Of a DNA stretch of 64,000 nucleotides, positions 1 through 9,533 are shown piece after piece; the first letter of the stretch is position 1; every line of letters starts with the position of its first letter. The position numbers were made by a program, and so were the translations under genes. A model generated the notes under the pieces. It ran no database searches. It was not told the DNA's origin and saw only the letters and a program-made list of their open reading frames with translations. Source of the stretch: Streptomyces sp. cf386 (lineage in GTDB: Bacteria; Actinomycetota; Actinomycetes; Streptomycetales; Streptomycetaceae); contig NZ_FNHV01000006.1 in NCBI RefSeq assembly GCF_900103585.1, positions 1 to 64,000 of the forward strand, written 5' to 3'.

Positions 1-1548
<1,548 letters not shown>

Positions 1549-1551
1549 GAG

Positions 1552-1585
1552 CCCGGGCGGGGCGGTTTCCACCGCCCCGCCCGGG
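1552..1585 (+). terminator. Perfect 15-bp hairpin between treS and maltokinase
   Basis: Arms 1552-1566 and 1571-1585 pair perfectly around a TTCC tetraloop, starting three bases after the treS stop. No U-run follows on the plus strand. It may be a partial terminator or an mRNA-stabilising stem that sets treS:mak stoichiometry rather than a full stop, since the next gene belongs to the same pathway. Confidence 0.6.
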
Positions 1586-1632
1586 GCACGCAGAAGTAAC
1601 ACCCCGACCACCCGGGGAAAGGACGCGACGCC

Positions 1633-3081
1633 ATGTCGGAAGCCGTCACCCGTACCACCCTCACGACCTCTCCCGGTCTCCTCGCGTCGCTGGACCCACT
1701 GTTGCGGGAGTGGCTGCCGCGGCAGCGCTGGTTCGCGGGCAAGGGGCGTCCGGTGACCGGTTTCTCGCTGGTGGCGGCCACCGAGCTGCTGCCGCCCGGC
1801 GGCAAGCTGGGCCTGTACCACCTGCTGGTGCGCGCCCATCAGCCGCTCACCCCCGTGCCGGGCGCCCCTGAGCAGCCCGCGGACTGCTACCAGCTCGTCA
1901 TAGGCGAGCGCGTGGCCCTGCCGCCCCGGCTGGCGCCCGCGCTGATCGGACACGTGGCCGAGGGCCCGCTCGCCGGACGCACGGTGTACGACGCCCTGTA
2001 CGACACCCGCCCCGCCGAGCTGCTCCTGGAGGCGCTGCGCGCCGGGGCCCGGATCGGCGGGCTGCGCTTCGAACGCGACGGGAGTCAGGAGATCCGGTCC
2101 GGTCTGGTGCCGCGCCTGGTCACCTCCGAGCAGTCGAACTCCTCGGTCGTCTACGGCGATACGTTCATCCTGAAGCTGTTCCGCCGGGTCGTGCCCGGCG
2201 TCAATCCCGACCTGGAACTCCCGCTGGCGCTGGCCCGCGAGGGCTGCGAACGGGTGCCGGCGCCGACGGCATGGATCGGCGCGGAGCTGGCCGGTGAGTC
2301 GTATGTCCTCGGTGTCCTCCAGCCCTTCGTGCAGGGCGCGGCGGACGGCTGGGAGCTGGCGCTGCGCGAGCTGGCCAAGGGGGAGGACTTCGCCGCCGCG
2401 GCACGGGCGCTCGGGCGCGCCACCGCCGAGGTGCACACGGCGCTGGCCCGTACGCTGCCGACCGTGACCCTGGGGCATGCGCAGGTGCAGCAGCTGGTCG
2501 ACGGCATGGTCGAGCGGCTGGACACGGCCGCGCAGGCGGTGCCCGCGCTCCGGCCGTACGCGCCCGGTCTGCGCGCGGCCTTCGAGGCGCTGGCCGGCCT
2601 GGCCGCCGAGGGGTGCACCTGGACCGCCCAGCGCATCCACGGCGACCTGCATCTCGGGCAGTGCCTGCGCTCGCCCTCCGGGCAGTGGTGGCTCATCGAC
2701 TTCGAGGGCGAGCCGTCGAAGTCGCTGACCGAACGGCGGATGCCACAGCCGCCGGTACGGGATGTCGCGGGGATGCTGCGCTCCTTCGACTACGCCGCCC
2801 ACTCGGCCGACCTGCCGGTGCCGGGCTGGGCGGAGACCTGCCGGGCGGCGTACTGCTCCGGCTACGCGCAGGCCGGCGCCGCCGATCCACGGACCGATCC
2901 GGTGCTGCTGCGCGCGTACGAGACCGACAAGGCGATCTACGAGGTCGTCTACGAGGCACGCCACCGCCCCGACTGGCTCCCGGTGCCGATGTCCGCGATA
3001 CGCCGCCTCGCCGCGGACTCCACCACCCCGTCCCCCGCCACCCCGTCATCCCCACCATCGCCCAGGAGGCCCCGCCCGTGA
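1633..3081 (+). CDS. mak: Maltokinase (ATP:maltose 1-phosphotransferase, Pep2/Mak)
   Basis: Phosphorylates maltose made by TreS to maltose-1-phosphate, the GlgE donor for alpha-glucan synthesis. The 482 residues match family length. The N-terminal cap carries 'LPRQRWFAGKGRPV', characteristic of maltokinases. The aminoglycoside-phosphotransferase-like catalytic loop is 'HGDLHLGQ' (catalytic Asp) and the Mg-binding motif is 'IDFEGEP'. 'EQSNSSVVYGDTFILKLFRR' holds the nucleotide-binding lysine. The ATG at 1633 is preceded by AAAGGA about nine bases upstream. The stop overlaps the glgB start by four bases (GTGA), implying translational coupling. The C-terminus is Pro/Ser-rich. Confidence 0.93.
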   Translation: MSEAVTRTTLTTSPGLLASLDPLLREWLPRQRWFAGKGRPVTGFSLVAATELLPPGGKLGLYHLLVRAHQPLTPVPGAPEQPADCYQLVIGERVALPPRLAPALIGHVAEGPLAGRTVYDALYDTRPAELLLEALRAGARIGGLRFERDGSQEIRSGLVPRLVTSEQSNSSVVYGDTFILKLFRRVVPGVNPDLELPLALAREGCERVPAPTAWIGAELAGESYVLGVLQPFVQGAADGWELALRELAKGEDFAAAARALGRATAEVHTALARTLPTVTLGHAQVQQLVDGMVERLDTAAQAVPALRPYAPGLRAAFEALAGLAAEGCTWTAQRIHGDLHLGQCLRSPSGQWWLIDFEGEPSKSLTERRMPQPPVRDVAGMLRSFDYAAHSADLPVPGWAETCRAAYCSGYAQAGAADPRTDPVLLRAYETDKAIYEVVYEARHRPDWLPVPMSAIRRLAADSTTPSPATPSSPPSPRRPRP

Positions 3082-5738
3082 CCCCCCGCACCACTCCCTC
3101 CAGCGGTTCGGAAACCGAGAGCACGGCCGAGCAGTCGGTCGAGAAGTCGAGCGTCGCCAAAAGGGCGACGACCAAGGCCGCGGAGGCCGCGGAGGCCGTG
3201 AAGAAGGGGACGGCGAAAAGGGCACCGGCCAAGTCCGCCGCGAAGAAGGCCACCGCCAAGAAGGCTCCCTCGAAGAAAGCCCCCGAGAAGGAGGCCGCGG
3301 CCAAGAAGGCTGCGGCCAAGAAAGCCGTCACGAAGAAGGCCACAGCGAAGAAGACCACGGCCAAATCCACTGCGGCGAAGAGCACGGCGTCGAAGAGTGG
3401 CACCGGGGCCAAGAGCACGGCGACCAAGAGCACCGCCGGCAAGAAGCCCGCCGCCAAGAAGATCCCCGCGCAGAAGGCGACGCAGAAGAAGATCCCCGCA
3501 CAGAAGGCGATCCCGAAGCCGAAGCCGGCTGAACCGGTGGAGGTCGCCGTCTCCCCCGCCCTCGACTCGGCCGACCGCGACCGGCTCCTCACCGGCACCC
3601 ACCACGACCCGCACTCCGTCCTCGGCGCGCATCCCGTTCCCGGCGGTGTCGCGTTCCGGGCCTTCAAGCCGTACGCCCTGTCGGTGACCGTCGTCGTGGG
3701 GACCATGCGGGCCGAACTGCACGACGACGCGGACGGGTTCTTCTCGGGGCTGGTCCCGCTGCGGGACGTGCCCGAGAGCTACCAGTTCCTCGTGGCGTAC
3801 GAGGGGACGGTGCAGGAGACCGAGGACGCGTACCGTTTCCTGCCCGCGCTGGGCGAGCTCGACCTGCATCTGATCGGCGAAGGACGGCACGAGGAGCTGT
3901 GGAAGGCGCTCGGCGCCGAGCCGATGACGCACCAGGGCGTGACCGGCACCCGGTTCACGGTGTGGGCGCCGAACGCGCGGGGCGTGTCCCTGGCCGGCAC
4001 CTTCAACTTCTGGGACGGCACGGGCTATCCGATGCGCTCGCTCGGCGGCTCCGGCGTCTGGGAGATGTTCGTGCCCGGCATCGGCGAGGGCGAGCTGTAC
4101 AAGTTCGAGATCACGCGACCGGACGGTTCGAAGACGCTGCGCGCGGACCCGCTGGCCCGCCGGACCGAGACCCCGCCCAACACGTCGTCCGTCGTGCACG
4201 CCTCGCACCACGAGTGGGGCGACGCGGCGTGGCTGGCGCGGCGCGGGGAGGTCCCGACGCATGAGGCGCCGCTCTCGGTGTACGAGGTCCATCTGGCCTC
4301 CTGGCGCCCGGGGCTGACGTACCGTCAACTCGCCGAGCAGCTCCCCGCGTACGTCAGGGACCTGGGCTTCACCCACGTCGAGCTGATGCCGGTCGCCGAG
4401 CACCCCTTCGGCGGCTCCTGGGGCTACCAGGTCACCGGCTTCTACGCCCCCACGGCCCGCCTCGGCACCCCCGACGACTTCAAGTTCCTGGTGGACTCCC
4501 TGCACCAGGCCGGCATCGGCGTCCTGATGGACTGGGTGCCGGCGCACTTCCCGCGCGACGACTGGGCGCTGGCCGAGTTCGATGGGCGTCCGCTGTACGA
4601 GCACGAGGATCCGCTGCGTTCCGCGCACCCCGACTGGGGGACCCTGGAGTTCGACTTCGGTCGGCGTGAAGTGCGCAACTTCCTTGTCGCCAACGCCCTT
4701 TACTGGTGCGAGGAGTTCCATATCGACGGGCTCCGGGTGGACGCGGTTGCGTCCATGCTCTACCTGGACTACTCGCGTGAGCCCGGCCAGTGGGTGCCGA
4801 ACGAGCACGGCGGGCGGGAGAACCTGGACGCGGTGGCGTTCCTGCAGGAGATGAACGCGACGGTGTACCGGCGGGTGCCGGGGGTCGTGACGATCGCGGA
4901 GGAGTCCACGGCCTGGGACGGTGTGACGCGTCCGACGCATGTGGCGGGCCCTGGCGGCTTCGGGGGCCTGGGCTTCGGGCTGAAGTGGAACATGGGGTGG
5001 ATGCACGACTCGCTGGAGTACGTGGCCAAGGAGCCGGTGCACCGCAAGCACCACCACAACGAGATGACCTTCTCGATGGTGTACGCGTACAGCGAGAACT
5101 ACGTCCTGCCCATCTCCCACGACGAGGTCGTGCACGGCAAGCGGTCGCTGGTGTCGAAGATGCCGGGCGACTGGTGGCAGCAGCGCGCCAACCACCGTGC
5201 CTACCTGGGCTTCATGTGGGCGCACCCCGGCAAGCAACTGCTCTTCATGGGGCAGGAGTTCGCGCAGGGCGCCGAGTGGTCGGAGGCGCACGGTCCGGAC
5301 TGGTGGCTGCTGGATCCGGCGTACGGGGCGGAGCCCGACCATCGCGGGGTGCGGGATCTGGTCCGCGACCTGAACACGGTCTACCGGCACACGCCGGCCC
5401 TGTGGCAGCGGGACGCCGACCCGTCCGGTTTCCAGTGGGTGGTGGGTGACGCCGCCGACGACAACGTCTTCGCGTTCCTGCGCCATGACGCCGAGGGGGC
5501 TCCGCTGCTGGCGGTCTCGAACCTGTCCCCGGTGGTCCGGCACGACTACCGCCTCGGTGTCCCCGACGACGTCCCGGCGTGGCACGAGGCGGTGAACACC
5601 GACGCGGCGAGGTACGGCGGCAGCGATGTCACCAACCCCGACCCGCTGAAGCCGGAGCCCCAGCCCTGGCACGGCCGCACGGCCAGCATCCAGCTGACGC
5701 TGCCACCACTGGCGACGGTGTGGCTGCGCCCGGCTTAG
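3078..5738 (+). CDS. glgB: 1,4-alpha-glucan branching enzyme with a lysine/alanine-rich N-terminal tail
   Basis: Introduces alpha-1,6 branches into alpha-glucan; last gene of the treS-mak-glgB unit. The GTG at 3078 overlaps the maltokinase stop and follows CAGGAGG at 3062-3068. The 886 residues divide into an H1-histone-like tail (about residues 1-155, repeats of AKKA/AKST type) and an ordinary GlgB body of about 730 residues. The body has a CBM48/N-domain ('FTVWAPNARGVSLAGTFNFW'), then the GH13 barrel with nucleophile Asp in 'GLRVDAVASMLY', acid/base Glu in 'TIAEESTAW' and Asp in 'PISHDEVVHGK'. The frame is open upstream into the maltokinase gene, but that stretch is a shadow. The tail may bind nucleic acid or polyanionic material; that is inference. 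Confidence 0.95.
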   Translation: MTPRTTPSSGSETESTAEQSVEKSSVAKRATTKAAEAAEAVKKGTAKRAPAKSAAKKATAKKAPSKKAPEKEAAAKKAAAKKAVTKKATAKKTTAKSTAAKSTASKSGTGAKSTATKSTAGKKPAAKKIPAQKATQKKIPAQKAIPKPKPAEPVEVAVSPALDSADRDRLLTGTHHDPHSVLGAHPVPGGVAFRAFKPYALSVTVVVGTMRAELHDDADGFFSGLVPLRDVPESYQFLVAYEGTVQETEDAYRFLPALGELDLHLIGEGRHEELWKALGAEPMTHQGVTGTRFTVWAPNARGVSLAGTFNFWDGTGYPMRSLGGSGVWEMFVPGIGEGELYKFEITRPDGSKTLRADPLARRTETPPNTSSVVHASHHEWGDAAWLARRGEVPTHEAPLSVYEVHLASWRPGLTYRQLAEQLPAYVRDLGFTHVELMPVAEHPFGGSWGYQVTGFYAPTARLGTPDDFKFLVDSLHQAGIGVLMDWVPAHFPRDDWALAEFDGRPLYEHEDPLRSAHPDWGTLEFDFGRREVRNFLVANALYWCEEFHIDGLRVDAVASMLYLDYSREPGQWVPNEHGGRENLDAVAFLQEMNATVYRRVPGVVTIAEESTAWDGVTRPTHVAGPGGFGGLGFGLKWNMGWMHDSLEYVAKEPVHRKHHHNEMTFSMVYAYSENYVLPISHDEVVHGKRSLVSKMPGDWWQQRANHRAYLGFMWAHPGKQLLFMGQEFAQGAEWSEAHGPDWWLLDPAYGAEPDHRGVRDLVRDLNTVYRHTPALWQRDADPSGFQWVVGDAADDNVFAFLRHDAEGAPLLAVSNLSPVVRHDYRLGVPDDVPAWHEAVNTDAARYGGSDVTNPDPLKPEPQPWHGRTASIQLTLPPLATVWLRPA

Positions 5739-5760
5739 TCTTCTCCGCCCCAGACCCCGC

Positions 5761-5808
5761 TCCTCAAACGCCGGACGGGCTGAATTCAGCCCGTCCGGCG
5801 TTTGAGGA
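5761..5808. terminator. Perfect 48-bp palindrome, bidirectional terminator between glgB and the helicase gene
   Basis: Bases 5761-5784 are exactly complementary to 5785-5808, centred on an EcoRI-type GAATTC. It lies between two convergent genes, 23 bases from each. The GTCCGGCGTTTGAGGA-type arm is a family I recall as common after Streptomyces genes. Position and symmetry fit termination from both sides. Confidence 0.85.
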
Positions 5809-5831
5809 CGAGGCCCCTTCAGGGCCGTGTC

Positions 5832-8078
5832 TCAGGCGGTGGTCAGCGCCTTCGGCAGACGACCCGTATGCAACACCCCCAACCGCTGCGTCGCCCGGGT
5901 CAGCGCCACGTACAAGTCGCTCGTGCCGTACAACCCCGGCTCCACCACCAACACCGAGTCGAACTCCAGGCCCTTCGACTGTCGGGGGTCCAGGAGTACG
6001 ACGCTGCGCGTCAGGTCGGGCTCCGCCCCCGCCGTGACCCCGTCCAACTGCGCCGCCAGCCTCCGGTGCAGATGCCGTGGTGCGATGACCGCGAGCCGCC
6101 CCTCGGCGGGCGTGAGTTCCTCGACCGCCTTCGCCACCGCGCCCGGCAGATCGTCGGTGGCGCGCACCCAGGGACGTACACCTGTGGACCGTACGGAACT
6201 CGGCGGTTCGAAGTCCGGGTTCTTTGCCCGTACGACCGCCGCCGCCAGCTCCATGATCTCGGCGGGTGTGCGGTAGTTGACGCCGAGGCGGGTGTGCTCC
6301 CAGCGGTCCTCGACGTACGGCTCCAGGATCCCGGCCCACGAGCCGACGCCCGCCGCCTCCGCCGTCTGGGCCGGGTCGCCCACCAGCGTCATCGAGCGGG
6401 TCGGGCTGCGCCGCATGAGCAGTCGCCAGGCCATCGGCGACAACTCCTGCGCCTCGTCGACGATGATGTGCCCGAACGCCCAGGTCCGGTCGGCCGCCGC
6501 GCGCTCGGCGGCGCTGCGGTGGTCGTCCTCCTCGTGGCGTTCGGCGAAACGTTCGGCGTCGATGATGTGGTGCGCGGAGAGGACCTCGGAGTCCTCCTCG
6601 TCCTTGTCCTCGAACTCGTAGGTGCGCGAGGCGTACGAGACGTCCAGCACGCCCTGTGCGTAGGCGACCTGCGTCTCCCGCTCCCGCTCGGCCAGCGCCC
6701 GCTTCACCCGGTCGTCCTCGCCGAGCAGTTCGGCCGCCTCGTCGAGCAGCGGTACGTCGGCCACGGTCCACTGGCGCGTCACGGGCCGGCGGATGGCGGC
6801 CGCGTCCTCGTCGGGGAGGTAGCCGACGGGGTCGGCGAGGAAGTCGGCGACCAGGCGCTGCGGGGTCAGGCGCGGCCACAGCTGGTCGATGGCGGCCCAG
6901 ACCTCGGGGTTCTCGGCGATCTCGTCACGGATCTGCGTGATGTCACTCGGGTCCAACAGATTCGTGCCGTCGAAGGGGTCCGTCCCGACCCGCTCGGCGT
7001 ACAGCTCGGTGAGGGTGTTGAGGATGTGGCCCTCGAAGTGCTCCCGTGCGGCGTTGTGCGGCAGCCGCGCCGCGCGGGCCTTCTCGCGCGCCACCTTCAC
7101 CAGGCCGTCGTCGAGCATCAGGACCTCGCGGTCGTGCTCGATCGCGATCACCGGGTCGGGCAGCGCCTGCCAGTCGCGTACGACTTCGGCGAGCACGTCC
7201 GCCATGTCGGCCCGCCCCTTCACCGCGGCCGCCGCCCGCGTGTCGGTCGCCGTCGCCCGGACGCCGGGGAACAGCTCGCCGACCGTGGCCAGCAGCACGC
7301 CGGTCTCGCCGAGTGAGGGCAGGACCTCGCCGATGTAGCCGAGGAAGGCGGGGTTGGGGCCGACGATCAGGACCGCGCGCTTGGCGAGCAGTTCCCGGTG
7401 TTCGTAGAGGAGATACGCGGCGCGGTGCAGGGCGACCGCCGTCTTGCCTGTGCCCGGACCGCCCTCCACGACCAGCACCCCGCGGTGCGGCGCCCGGATG
7501 ATCTCGTCCTGCTCGGCCTGGATGGTCTGCACGATGTCGCCCATGCGGCCGGTGCGCGCGGAGTTGAGGGCCGCGAGCAGCACGGCGTCGCCGGTCGGGT
7601 CCTCGTGGCCCGTCCGCTGCTCGTCCCCGAGGTCGAGGATCTCGTCGTGCAGCGCGGTGACGCTACGGCCGCTGGTGCTGATGTGCCGCCTGCGCCTGAG
7701 CCCCATGGGGGTGTGGCCGGTGGCCAGGTAGAAGGGGCGGGCGACGTCGGCACGCCAGTCGACGAGGATCGGTGTGTGCTCGGCGTCGTCGGTGCGCAGA
7801 CCGATGCGGCCGATGTGGTGGGTGACGCCGGAGGCGAGGTCGATCCGGCCGAAGCACAGCGAACCGTCCACGGCGTTCAGCGCGGCCAGCAGCCCCGAGC
7901 GCTCGGCGACCAGGATGTCCCGCTCCAGCCGGGCCTGCATGGGCGTGTTGCCCTGGGCGAGCGCGTCCGTGACGGAGTCCTCGGTGTCACCGCGCAACGC
8001 GTCCACGCGCGCGTACAGGTCGTCGATGAATTCCTGCTCGCGGCGCATTTCACCGTCTTGAAATTCGGTGTTTGACAA
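5832..8078 (-). CDS. HelD/HelR-type RNA-polymerase-associated UvrD-like helicase
   Basis: Superfamily 1 ATPase of the HelD group, which binds RNA polymerase through an N-terminal coiled coil and recycles stalled enzyme; HelR members also displace rifamycins. The 748 residues start with a charged helical segment (residues 10-65). Walker A is 'GGPGTGKTAVALHRA' (about 206-213), Walker B-like 'HIIVDEAQELSPMAW', then 'LVGDPAQT' and a UvrD-type C-terminal 'GLEFDSVLVVEP' and 'YVALTRATQRLGVL'. The TTG at 8078 is preferred because GGGAG lies five bases upstream; the ATG at 8048 has no good ribosome site. It is monocistronic and convergent with glgB. I see no rifamycin-associated element in the upstream 150 bases, so inducibility is unproven. 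Confidence 0.88.
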   Translation of the reverse strand: MSNTEFQDGEMRREQEFIDDLYARVDALRGDTEDSVTDALAQGNTPMQARLERDILVAERSGLLAALNAVDGSLCFGRIDLASGVTHHIGRIGLRTDDAEHTPILVDWRADVARPFYLATGHTPMGLRRRRHISTSGRSVTALHDEILDLGDEQRTGHEDPTGDAVLLAALNSARTGRMGDIVQTIQAEQDEIIRAPHRGVLVVEGGPGTGKTAVALHRAAYLLYEHRELLAKRAVLIVGPNPAFLGYIGEVLPSLGETGVLLATVGELFPGVRATATDTRAAAAVKGRADMADVLAEVVRDWQALPDPVIAIEHDREVLMLDDGLVKVAREKARAARLPHNAAREHFEGHILNTLTELYAERVGTDPFDGTNLLDPSDITQIRDEIAENPEVWAAIDQLWPRLTPQRLVADFLADPVGYLPDEDAAAIRRPVTRQWTVADVPLLDEAAELLGEDDRVKRALAERERETQVAYAQGVLDVSYASRTYEFEDKDEEDSEVLSAHHIIDAERFAERHEEDDHRSAAERAAADRTWAFGHIIVDEAQELSPMAWRLLMRRSPTRSMTLVGDPAQTAEAAGVGSWAGILEPYVEDRWEHTRLGVNYRTPAEIMELAAAVVRAKNPDFEPPSSVRSTGVRPWVRATDDLPGAVAKAVEELTPAEGRLAVIAPRHLHRRLAAQLDGVTAGAEPDLTRSVVLLDPRQSKGLEFDSVLVVEPGLYGTSDLYVALTRATQRLGVLHTGRLPKALTTA

Positions 8079-8117
8079 TTCTGCTCCCGCCCGGATATAC
8101 TGTGCTCACTGAACTTC

Positions 8118-8147
8118 TTCGCGACTAATTCAAACTGAAGTCGCGAA
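8118..8147 (-). promoter_or_regulatory. 9-bp inverted repeat upstream of the helicase gene
   Basis: TTCGCGACT (8118-8126) and AGTCGCGAA (8139-8147) are perfect inverted arms separated by 12 bases, 40-70 bases upstream of the TTG start. The intervening and flanking DNA is AT-rich for this genome. It is a candidate operator or leader hairpin for the helicase; the binding protein is unknown. Confidence 0.5.
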
Positions 8148-8163
8148 CCATTGAATATACCTA

Positions 8164-8201
8164 AAGAAATCCCCCGAGCGCAATTGCTCGGGGGATTTCT
8201 T
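8164..8201 (-). terminator. Rho-independent terminator of the MerR-thioredoxin operon
   Basis: Arms 8164-8179 and 8186-8201 (16 bp, perfect) surround the loop GCAATT. The stem is GC-rich in the middle and ends in A/T tracts on both sides, so it can act in either direction. It lies 30 bases past the thioredoxin stop and insulates the divergently fired helicase promoter. Confidence 0.9.
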
Positions 8202-8230
8202 GTGTTCCGGACGGAGTGTTCCGGGCTGAA

Positions 8231-8563
8231 TCACAGCACGTCGGCCAACTCCTCCAGCAGCCGCCGCTTGGGCCGCGCCCCCACCATCGACCGCACGGGC
8301 TCGCCGCCCCGGAAGACCATGAAGGTCGGCATGGACAGCACCTTGTAGGCGTTGGTGGTGAGCGGGTTGGTGTCCACGTCCAGCTGCACCACCTTCAACC
8401 GCTCCCCCTCCTCCGCCGCGAGAGCGCTGAGCACCGGGCCCATCTGCCGGCACGGTGGGCACCAGTCGGCGGTGAACTCCACCAGCACCGGCAGCTCCGC
8501 CCCGATCACCTCCGTCTCGAAGTCCGCGTCCGTCACCTCGGCCACGCCCGCCGCCTTGATCAC
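8231..8563 (-). CDS. Thioredoxin with WCPPC active site
   Basis: Small thiol-disulfide oxidoreductase of 110 residues. The redox centre is Trp34-Cys35-Pro-Pro-Cys38 ('TADWCPPCRQ'), with Pro replacing the usual Gly after the first Cys. The cis-Pro loop is 'SMPTFMVFRGGE'. I chose the GTG at 8563 because it overlaps the upstream merR stop by four bases (GTGA) and gives a normal N-terminus. The frame is open further upstream only as a shadow of merR. It is co-transcribed with and coupled to the MerR regulator, so it is probably induced by whatever that protein senses. WCPPC usually makes a more oxidising or altered redox potential; that consequence is inference. Confidence 0.9.
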   Translation of the reverse strand: MIKAAGVAEVTDADFETEVIGAELPVLVEFTADWCPPCRQMGPVLSALAAEEGERLKVVQLDVDTNPLTTNAYKVLSMPTFMVFRGGEPVRSMVGARPKRRLLEELADVL

Positions 8564-8946
8564 AGCTCCTGCCCTCCCAGTTCGCACAACGGTGGTTCCC
8601 CTTCGGCCATCGCCAGCCGCAGGCCGATCTTGGCCCGCACGGCCCGCAACTCGTCGATCAGCGCGTCGAGCTCGTCCAGCTTGCGCCGGTAGACCGCGAG
8701 CGAGGCGGGACAGGTGTCGCCCTCCGGGTGCCCGGCCCGCAGACACTCCACGAAGGGCCGGGTCTCCTCCAGGTCGAACCCGAAGTCCTGCAGCGTCCTG
8801 ATCTGCCGCAGCAGCCTCAGGTCGCTCTCGTCGTACGTCCGATACCCGTTGTCGCCGCGCCGCGCGGGCAGCAGCCCCCGCGACTCGTAGTAGCGCAAGG
8901 TGCGCGTCGTGGTCCCGGCCCGTGCGGCCAGCTCGCCGATTCGCAT
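8560..8946 (-). CDS. MerR-family transcriptional regulator controlling its own operon with thioredoxin
   Basis: 128 residues: winged-helix N-terminus 'MRIGELAARAGTTTRTLRYY' followed by the dimerisation helix. Three C-terminal cysteines ('VECLRAG', 'DTCPAS', 'PLCELG') could bind a metal or sense thiol/oxidant stress, as in ZntR/SoxR-like members, though the spacing does not match one that I can name. The ATG at 8946 has no Shine-Dalgarno and lies 7 bases after a -10 hexamer, so the mRNA is probably leaderless. The stop overlaps the thioredoxin start. The promoter has the 19-bp spacer typical of MerR targets, supporting autoregulation. Confidence 0.9.
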   Translation of the reverse strand: MRIGELAARAGTTTRTLRYYESRGLLPARRGDNGYRTYDESDLRLLRQIRTLQDFGFDLEETRPFVECLRAGHPEGDTCPASLAVYRRKLDELDALIDELRAVRAKIGLRLAMAEGEPPLCELGGQEL

Positions 8947-8953
8947 GCGTACG

Positions 8954-8984
8954 AACGTAAGCCTTGACGCCGACGTCAGGGCAA
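8954..8984 (-). promoter_or_regulatory. MerR-type promoter with 19-bp spacer and operator dyad
   Basis: On the minus strand -35 TTGCCC (8984-8979) and -10 TACGTT (8959-8954) are separated by exactly 19 bases. The spacer contains an imperfect dyad in which CCTTGACG faces CGTCAGG (8962-8980). MerR proteins untwist such overlong spacers to activate transcription. The -10 lies 7 bases before the merR ATG. Confidence 0.75.
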
Positions 8985-9494
8985 GCGTGGCAGCAGGGGC
9001 TTGGTGCGCACCGGGGAGGACAGCACGATCGACGTCGTCGTGCGGCCCAGTGCCGACGTCGCTTCGAGGATCTCCTCCAAGTGGACCGTGTCCTCGACGG
9101 CGACCTTGAGGATCCAGCAGTCCTCGCCGACGACGTGGTGGACCTCGACGATCTCCGGGCGGTCGATCAGCTCCAGGGTGCGGGGGTGGCGGAGGGTGTA
9201 GCCGCCGTGCGGGTTGACCCGGATGAAGGCCTGGATGCCGTAGCCGAGCCGGGCGGGGGCGACCCGGGCGCCGTACCCGGTGATCACGCCCGCCGCCTCC
9301 AGCCGCCGTACCCGCTCGGTGACGGCCGCCGGGCTGAGCCGCACCCGCCGGCCCAGCTCGCTCAGCTTGATCCGGCCGTCGGTCTGGAGGAGCTCCAGGA
9401 TCTGCCGGTCCAGGGCGTCGAAGGCCACCGATGTTTCGCTGGTGGCCGGGCGCAGATGCCGTGGTTCTTTCGGCGCGGTGCCCGGATCTCCCAT
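8976..9494 (-). CDS. Lrp/AsnC-family transcriptional regulator
   Basis: 172 residues. The HTH is near residues 25-70 ('LDRQILELLQTDGRIKLSELG...LSPAAVTERVRRLEAAGVI') and a C-terminal RAM effector domain contains 'VHHVVGEDCWILKVAVED'. The family binds amino acids or related small molecules and controls metabolic genes. The ATG at 9494 follows GGGGA nine bases upstream; the open frame beyond is a shadow of the divergent epimerase gene. It is divergent from that gene across only 39 bases, so it may control it as well as itself. Its last bases overlap the MerR promoter region. Confidence 0.9.
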   Translation of the reverse strand: MGDPGTAPKEPRHLRPATSETSVAFDALDRQILELLQTDGRIKLSELGRRVRLSPAAVTERVRRLEAAGVITGYGARVAPARLGYGIQAFIRVNPHGGYTLRHPRTLELIDRPEIVEVHHVVGEDCWILKVAVEDTVHLEEILEATSALGRTTTSIVLSSPVRTKPLLPRLP

Positions 9495-9533
9495 GTCTTC
9501 CCCTTCAGTGCGTGGTGCGAGGCCGGGAGAATT

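Noticed and set aside
2613..3077. Longer glgB start within the maltokinase gene
   Set aside because: Arg/Ala-rich shadow in another frame; GTG 3078 has CAGGAGG and a GTGA coupling.
8564..8746. Longer thioredoxin start inside merR
   Set aside because: The extra residues are an Arg-rich shadow of merR; the GTG overlapping the merR stop gives the normal length.
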